From positions 138,589,106-138,653,105 of the forward strand of contig NC_090447.1 of assembly GCF_031143425.1 (NCBI RefSeq): a stretch of DNA of 64,000 nucleotides. The letters run 5' to 3'. A program made the translations under genes and the position numbers. The notes under the pieces were generated by a model that worked only from the letters and a program-made list of their open reading frames with translations, had not been told where the DNA came from and ran no database searches. Source of the stretch: Pleurodeles waltl (taxonomy: Eukaryota; Chordata; Amphibia; Caudata; Salamandridae). Each line of letters starts with the position of its first letter. The first letter of the stretch is position 1. Positions 59,329-64,000 of this stretch are shown here, in pieces.

Positions 59329-59470
59329 TTATGCCACATATGCGTCTCAAGCTTTGTTTGAGGACTTCCAAACTTTATATGAAACCATGGAAGCTGAAGA
59401 AGGCACAAACATCTCAAGTTTAAAAACTACCATTCTCTGGCTCAAGGCTTTTTGGGAAGAAGCTTAATGA
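59329..59470 (+). pseudogene. DIRS-B Gag, continuation after element 2
   Basis: The same frame as at 50581-50624 resumes after the duplicated TTATG and encodes ATYASQALFEDFQTLYETME and then KTTILWLKAFWEEA, with a stop at about 59467. This is direct evidence of gene interruption. Confidence 0.6.
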
Positions 59471-59955
59471 AATGTTGCAGAGAGCAGCAGAAGAGAGAAT
59501 ATATTAAAATCTTTTAAACTTCTGCAAGGGAAAGTAATCTTTTGTGCAGAAGCAAAACCAACAGTTTCAGGATGAAAAACATCCTTTTCTCTTTCATGGC
59601 CGGGCTCGAGGTTTGGAAGCCTCCTTTGCCAACATGACCTGACCACAAGGGCAATCTGATAAGGACTCAAATGTGTATATGGATGTATAAACAAGACTGA
59701 GGCTGTTTCTTCCTTTGTGAATGGCATGTATAACAGATCAGTGGGTTCTCTCAATAATTCAAGAAGAATATTGAATTCCTTTCAGAGAGAGGCAATGTTG
59801 CCCGGAATCAAGAAGTCACACAAGAAAAAAACAATCACTCTAGTGACTCCATACCAGGAAAAATAAATATTTTATATAATACGGTAGTGGGTTTGAAAGC
59901 ACTAAACAAGTGAGTTCAGCTAGATCAGTTTCAGATAATTTTGTTGCAGACAAAT
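59471..59955. other. DIRS-B gag-pol junction, no clear domain
   Basis: Broken frames only, between the Gag end and the first RT motif. Confidence 0.35.
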
Positions 59956-60713
59956 ATTAAAACGCTCACAGATTGCAGTTTTCTGTTTAAACTAGATTTA
60001 TGAGATGCTTTATTCCGTATTCTGAGCCATCCATAGAGACAACCATTCCTGAGGTTCTGTGTAGGTTGAAACCATTTCCAATTTCAAGCTCTGATCTTCA
60101 GTCCCTCAGCATCCTCAGAGACATTCACAAAAGTATCGGCAACTGTAGTGGCAATTTAACAACTTAGAGGTGTCTCCATATTCACCTACATGGATGACTG
60201 GTTAATATGTGCTTCCTTCTTCTCTGAGTCTTAGGAAACAGTTCTGGTGACAAACGCTCTTTTCCACCAGTTGGTTTTCAAGTTGAACATTGTGATGTCA
60301 AATTTGGTTGCCTGTCCGATGTCATACTGTACATTGGAGCAATCTTTGACAAACAGAAGGTTTGTATGCTTCTTCTACAGAGCAAAATTAAGTCACTTCA
60401 GTTAAGCCTCCGGACACTATGCTCCCTTCCCTCAACATCAGCAATATTTCGGCTGAAAATTCAGGGACTGATGTCATCTACAACCACAGTAGCTCCTTGG
60501 TCTTGTTTTCTTGTAAACCATTAGTGAATCATCCATTAAGGCTTTGGGATAGCTCCTCGAACACTTTTGGAACCAAGGTTTCAGTCACACCAAATCGAAA
60601 GAAAGAAGTTCATTTTCAAGTTCCTGCCCCTCTACAGTTGAAAACAGATGCCAGTGTTGGGGGCATACCCTGTGGAACCTAGAAGGCTAGCAACAATGGT
60701 TCTAGGACAATAT

Positions 60714-60884
60714 GGGCCTGATTCTAACTTTGGAGGACGGTGTTAAACCGTCCCAAAAGTGGCGGATATACCACCGACCGTATTACGAGTCCATTATATC
60801 CTATGGAACTCGTAATACGGTAGGTGGTATATCCGCCACTTTTGGGACGGTTTAACACCGTCCTCCAAAGTTAGAATCAGGCCC
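60714..60884. mobile_element. 171-bp hairpin MITE
   Basis: GGGCCTGATTCTAAC...GTTAGAATCAGGCCC. The two halves are complementary over almost the whole length (ggacggt...accgtcc, ggcggatataccacc...ggtggtatatccgcc, cgtattacgagt...actcgtaatacg), leaving only a short loop around 60790-60805. TAT flanks both sides (60711-60713 and 60885-60887). It lies inside DIRS-B RNase H. Confidence 0.9.
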
Positions 60885-61628
60885 TATATCTCCAACTAGA
60901 GGCAACTGACTGCAGTCGTAAAACAAATCACTCTTTCACTGTTAGTTGAAGGGGAGGAGTCTGATTATTAAGACAAAGAATAAAGTGGCATGTTTCTACC
61001 TGAATCACCAGGGCAAACAAGGAGTTCTCAGTTCAATTGTATAGCCACATAGATGTGTTCCTGTGTGTAAGCTCATCTGCTATCCCTAAGGGCAGTATAT
61101 GGCCAAAAGGCACAGATACAGACCGTCTGAGTCACAAACTCCCTTCTTCAGTTTTATTCCACCTTGCTGTTGCTTAGTTCAAGCAGATTTCTCTCCAATT
61201 CAGAACATCCTGGATAAACAATTTTTAATCTAAACAGTATGCAATCTTTTTGATCCTTTGTTCAGAAATTAATTGTCCTCAGGCATTTGAAGAGAATGCC
61301 TAAGCAAAACGTTGGCCACTGGGTCTCCTATATGCTTTCCTCCTGATTTCTCTCATCCTAAGAGTGCTTCAGAAGGTTTGTGGGGAGAGAGTGTCTGTGA
61401 TCCTGCTGGAGCCCTTTTGGCTGAGGGGTGTTTGGTACTCCCTTTTGATTATTCTTTCCAGGGGCAACTTTTCCAAACTCCTGTTGAGTCAGTGCCCCTA
61501 TCCAAATTTGCCCCTGGGCCAATTACAACAATGCAAGCCAACAGTCTAGAACCTGAAGGATTGGCAGATGGTGGAAGTGATCAAGTTGTCACAGAAGAAA
61601 TCCACTCTGGCTTCATCCAAAAACACTT

Positions 61629-61726
61629 GGGGACTTATTTACAAACCCCTTGCGCCACCGGTGCATCAGTTTTTATCATATAAAAAGTGATGAACTGACA
61701 GCACAAGGGGTTTGTAAATAAGCCCC
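61629..61726. mobile_element. 98-bp MITE
   Basis: Termini ggggacttatttacaaaccc and the complementary gggtttgtaaataagcccc, with a short centre (gccaccggtgcatcag...). The target duplication is not clear (CTT / TTG at the flanks). It lies within DIRS-B. Confidence 0.7.
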
Positions 61727-62608
61727 TTGGTTTCTTTCTCTAAATGGTATTCATCTAAAGGCTTGGATACAGTAGTGATAGACCATTTTTAGGTTCTAAA
61801 ATGTTGTGAGGGAGGGGTTTCCTAAAAATCTTTCTCCATCAACACCTCCAGCCAAATGGGCAGCTACAAAAGTGGTTCAGGAGTGTTTAGGGAGATTTGA
61901 TCAAGTTATTGCCTCTAGTCTGTAGATTATTAAAGAGTTTGTGTCTGAGAATACCAGTTTTACCAGTAGCAGTCCCCTCCTGGATTTAGCAACAGTGCTA
62001 AGGGTGTTACAGATGCAGCCATTTGAACCTTTGGAAATAGAAAATATGATGTTGTTGTCTGTACAAATGTTTTTTGTTGTTAGCAATTACATCTACTGGG
62101 AGGTTGGGAGAGGTAGGGTCACTGGCTATCTCTCATCCCTATCTCAAGTTTTTTCAATCTAATGTAACATTTATGACAAAGATCAATTTTAAATTTAATT
62201 TATATTAGGGAATAGTGCTTCCACTTCTCAATGTAGACAAATATCAACAAACTCCTTTTTCCTTAAATGTGGGAAGGGCATTATTGGGTTTTTTACAACG
62301 TACTAAAGACCTCAAAATCTCTGAATCAGTTTTTGCTTCTTTTAAGAAAGTTAATAAAGGAAAGAAGGCATCCTCTTCCATTCTAAAAAGATGGATCCTC
62401 CAGACTATATTACAAGATGACAAATCACTAGTAGAATCTTCACCATCACAAATGCATGGCCATATTACAAGTCTCAACATCCTGGGAATAGTTGGGTGGT
62501 GTTTCCATTCAGGGAATATGTAGAACAGCTACACGGGCATCTCAACATACTTTTCTTAAGCATTACAGGCTGGATGTCATTGATGTAATGTGATTGTGAT
62601 AATGCTGA

Positions 62609-64000
62609 CTGTTAGAGCTGGCATCCTCAGGGTGGTCTCACCCCAGACCTTTTTTGTCTTTCACCTTCTGTTTTAGCTATATCTTTTTGTTGGCCTTAGG
62701 ATTCTGAGCACTTTACCACTGCCAAGCAGTGCTAAAGTGCATGTGCTACTCCCCTACACATGGTAACATTGGTGTGTCAACAATTGGCATATTTAATTTA
62801 CTCGTAAGTCCCTTGTAAAGTGGTATACTCCATACCCAGGGCCTGTAAATTAAATGCTACTAGTGGGTCTGCAGCACTGATTGCACTACCCACTTAAGTA
62901 ACCCTGTAAACATATCTCACGCCTGCCATTGCAGAGCTTATGTGTGCAGTCTCACTGCCACTTTGACTTGGCATTTAAAACCTCTTGCCAGGCCTGAAAT
63001 TCCCCTTTTATTAAATATAAGTTACTCCTAAGGTAGGCCCTAGGTATTCCACAGGGCAGGGTGCTATGCAAGCAAAAGGCAGGGCATGTACTTTTAGGTT
63101 TTGCATGTCCTGGTAATGAAAAACTCCCAAAGTCATTTTTGTTTACTGTGAGGCCTTCTCCTCTCATCGACCACTATTGGGAATTCCTTAATATGCTTTT
63201 GAGCTGTAATTCTTGATCAGAAAGAAGTAGCTACATCATGTTTCATATCATTGGAATGGTAGTGAGACATCCTCTTTAGTGGTAAAGTCGGATTACTATT
63301 TTAGAAATGCCACTTTTAGAAAGTGGGCATTTCTCTGCTCTCACTGCTTTGTGTGCCTGACAACCTGTCGCCATTACACGTCTGGTCTAGTCTGGGTGAC
63401 AGCTACACTTGTGCATTCTGTCCAGACACCCATAACACAGGACACTCAACTGCATCTGCATTCATCTGTATACTGATGGGTATTCCTGGACTGGGAAGAT
63501 GGGAAGGGCTCACACTCACACTTCAAAGGTAGTGGTCTGAGCCCACACAAAGGGCTGATTACCCCTAACAGATAGTCTGAAGCCAGGGCTGGGATGAAAG
63601 GGGGACCTGTGCACCTCAGAGAGATTATTTGAAGTCATCCCCCTCATCAAAGGCACTTTTGGGTATAAGTACTGGGTCACTTACCCCCTGAAATCAGATC
63701 AATACTAGACTTCAAAGAACTCTGCTAGAGTAAGTTCTACTGTTCTTTAAGGATTGTCACTCTTCCTGAACTGACTGTGCCAAGGAACTGCTTCCCTGCA
63801 TGGCTGAGCTGCCCTGTTGATCTCTGTCCTGCTGCTGATTGCAGGACCCATCCTGCTGAACCAGAGTGTCTTAAAGAGCTTGCTGTCTTGCTCCATGTTC
63901 TTCTGCAGTCTAAGGGACATCAAAGACTGCCTGAAGCTCTCTTGGTGTTGCTAGACTCTGCCGTCTGTGAGTCATACCCTTGCCTGAGGTGCCCCTCTCC
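62609..64000 (+). repeat. LTR of the SCAN-element class, truncated by the window end
   Basis: Starts TGTTAGAGCTGGCATCC. It then follows the element 2 LTR word order in plus orientation: ctttaccactgccaagcag; ggcatatttaatttactcgt; ggcctgtaaattaaatgct; gccacttttagaaagtgggc. A TATAAG box is at 63664-63669. Opposite in orientation to elements 1 and 2. Any interior would lie beyond 64000. Confidence 0.7.

Larger units (their letters stand above)
59956..62590 (+). pseudogene. DIRS-B pol: RT, RNase H and tyrosine recombinase, heavily broken
   Basis: RT motif A-like LDLRDALFRIPSHP (about 59992), then the catalytic box VSIFTYMDDWLICAS (box 60187-60198), LKTDASVGGIP (RNase H start, about 60638), a DIRS-typical YAFPPISLIPRVLQKV (about 61332-61380) and recombinase pieces ALLGFLQRTKDLKI (about 62280) and ATRASQHTFLKHYRLDV (about 62530-62580), where HY is the expected C-terminal box. 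The order is that of DIRS elements and differs in sequence from DIRS-A. Stops and frameshifts are frequent, and two MITEs (60714, 61629) interrupt it. The LTR at 62609 follows directly. Confidence 0.75.

Overview
The window looks like repeat-dense DNA from a very large vertebrate genome, most likely a salamander. That is an inference from content: long SCAN-type Ty3/gypsy LTR elements, DIRS tyrosine-recombinase elements, L2-type LINE tails, a ZBED-like hAT transposase and GC-rich foldback MITEs sit together, and no bacterial gene organisation is present. I found no intact cellular gene, tRNA, rRNA or CRISPR array. Nearly every supported feature is a transposable element or its debris.

Layout. 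1-2.7 kb and 9.9-12 kb hold decayed exons of Myb/SANT-like proteins of the kind carried by PIF/Harbinger transposons. A young LTR retrotransposon (2694-9891, minus strand, 5-bp target duplication CCCCT) has inserted into an intron of one of them. 13.0-15.5 kb holds a GC-rich MITE and a 5'-truncated LINE. 16.7-21.6 kb holds weak putative exons around a non-autonomous Penelope-like insertion (19658-20531). That insertion consists largely of a 693-bp near-perfect palindrome, carries a hammerhead-ribozyme-like fold in each arm and has an exact 14-bp target duplication. 24.9-27.5 kb is a decayed hAT transposase. 27.8-34.2 kb contains LTR remnants and an L2 tail. 35.6-36.5 kb is a MITE, and an L2 tail follows at about 37 kb. 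38.07-43.45 kb is a nearly complete but broken DIRS element on the minus strand, with inverted terminal repeats and an internal complementary region. 44-48.8 kb holds an L2 tail, a MITE and three clustered GC-rich MITEs.

From about 49.8 to 62.6 kb a second DIRS-like element (plus strand) acts as a landing site. A 228-bp hAT MITE (8-bp duplication), an 8.7-kb LTR element (50625-59328, duplication TTATG), a perfect 171-bp hairpin MITE and a 98-bp MITE all lie inside it. Another LTR of the same broad class starts at 62609 and runs off the window.

The most distinctive content is the pair of complete LTR elements. Each has 2.1-2.9-kb LTRs and an internal region that encodes only a Gag-like protein (SAP-like N-terminus, coiled coil, SCAN-like region, 37-residue tandem repeats) and no polymerase. 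The SCAN-like domain links them to Gmr1-type Ty3/gypsy elements and suggests mobilisation in trans. The two elements have different LTRs but share a nearly identical repeat-bearing Gag segment, which points to recombination between families.
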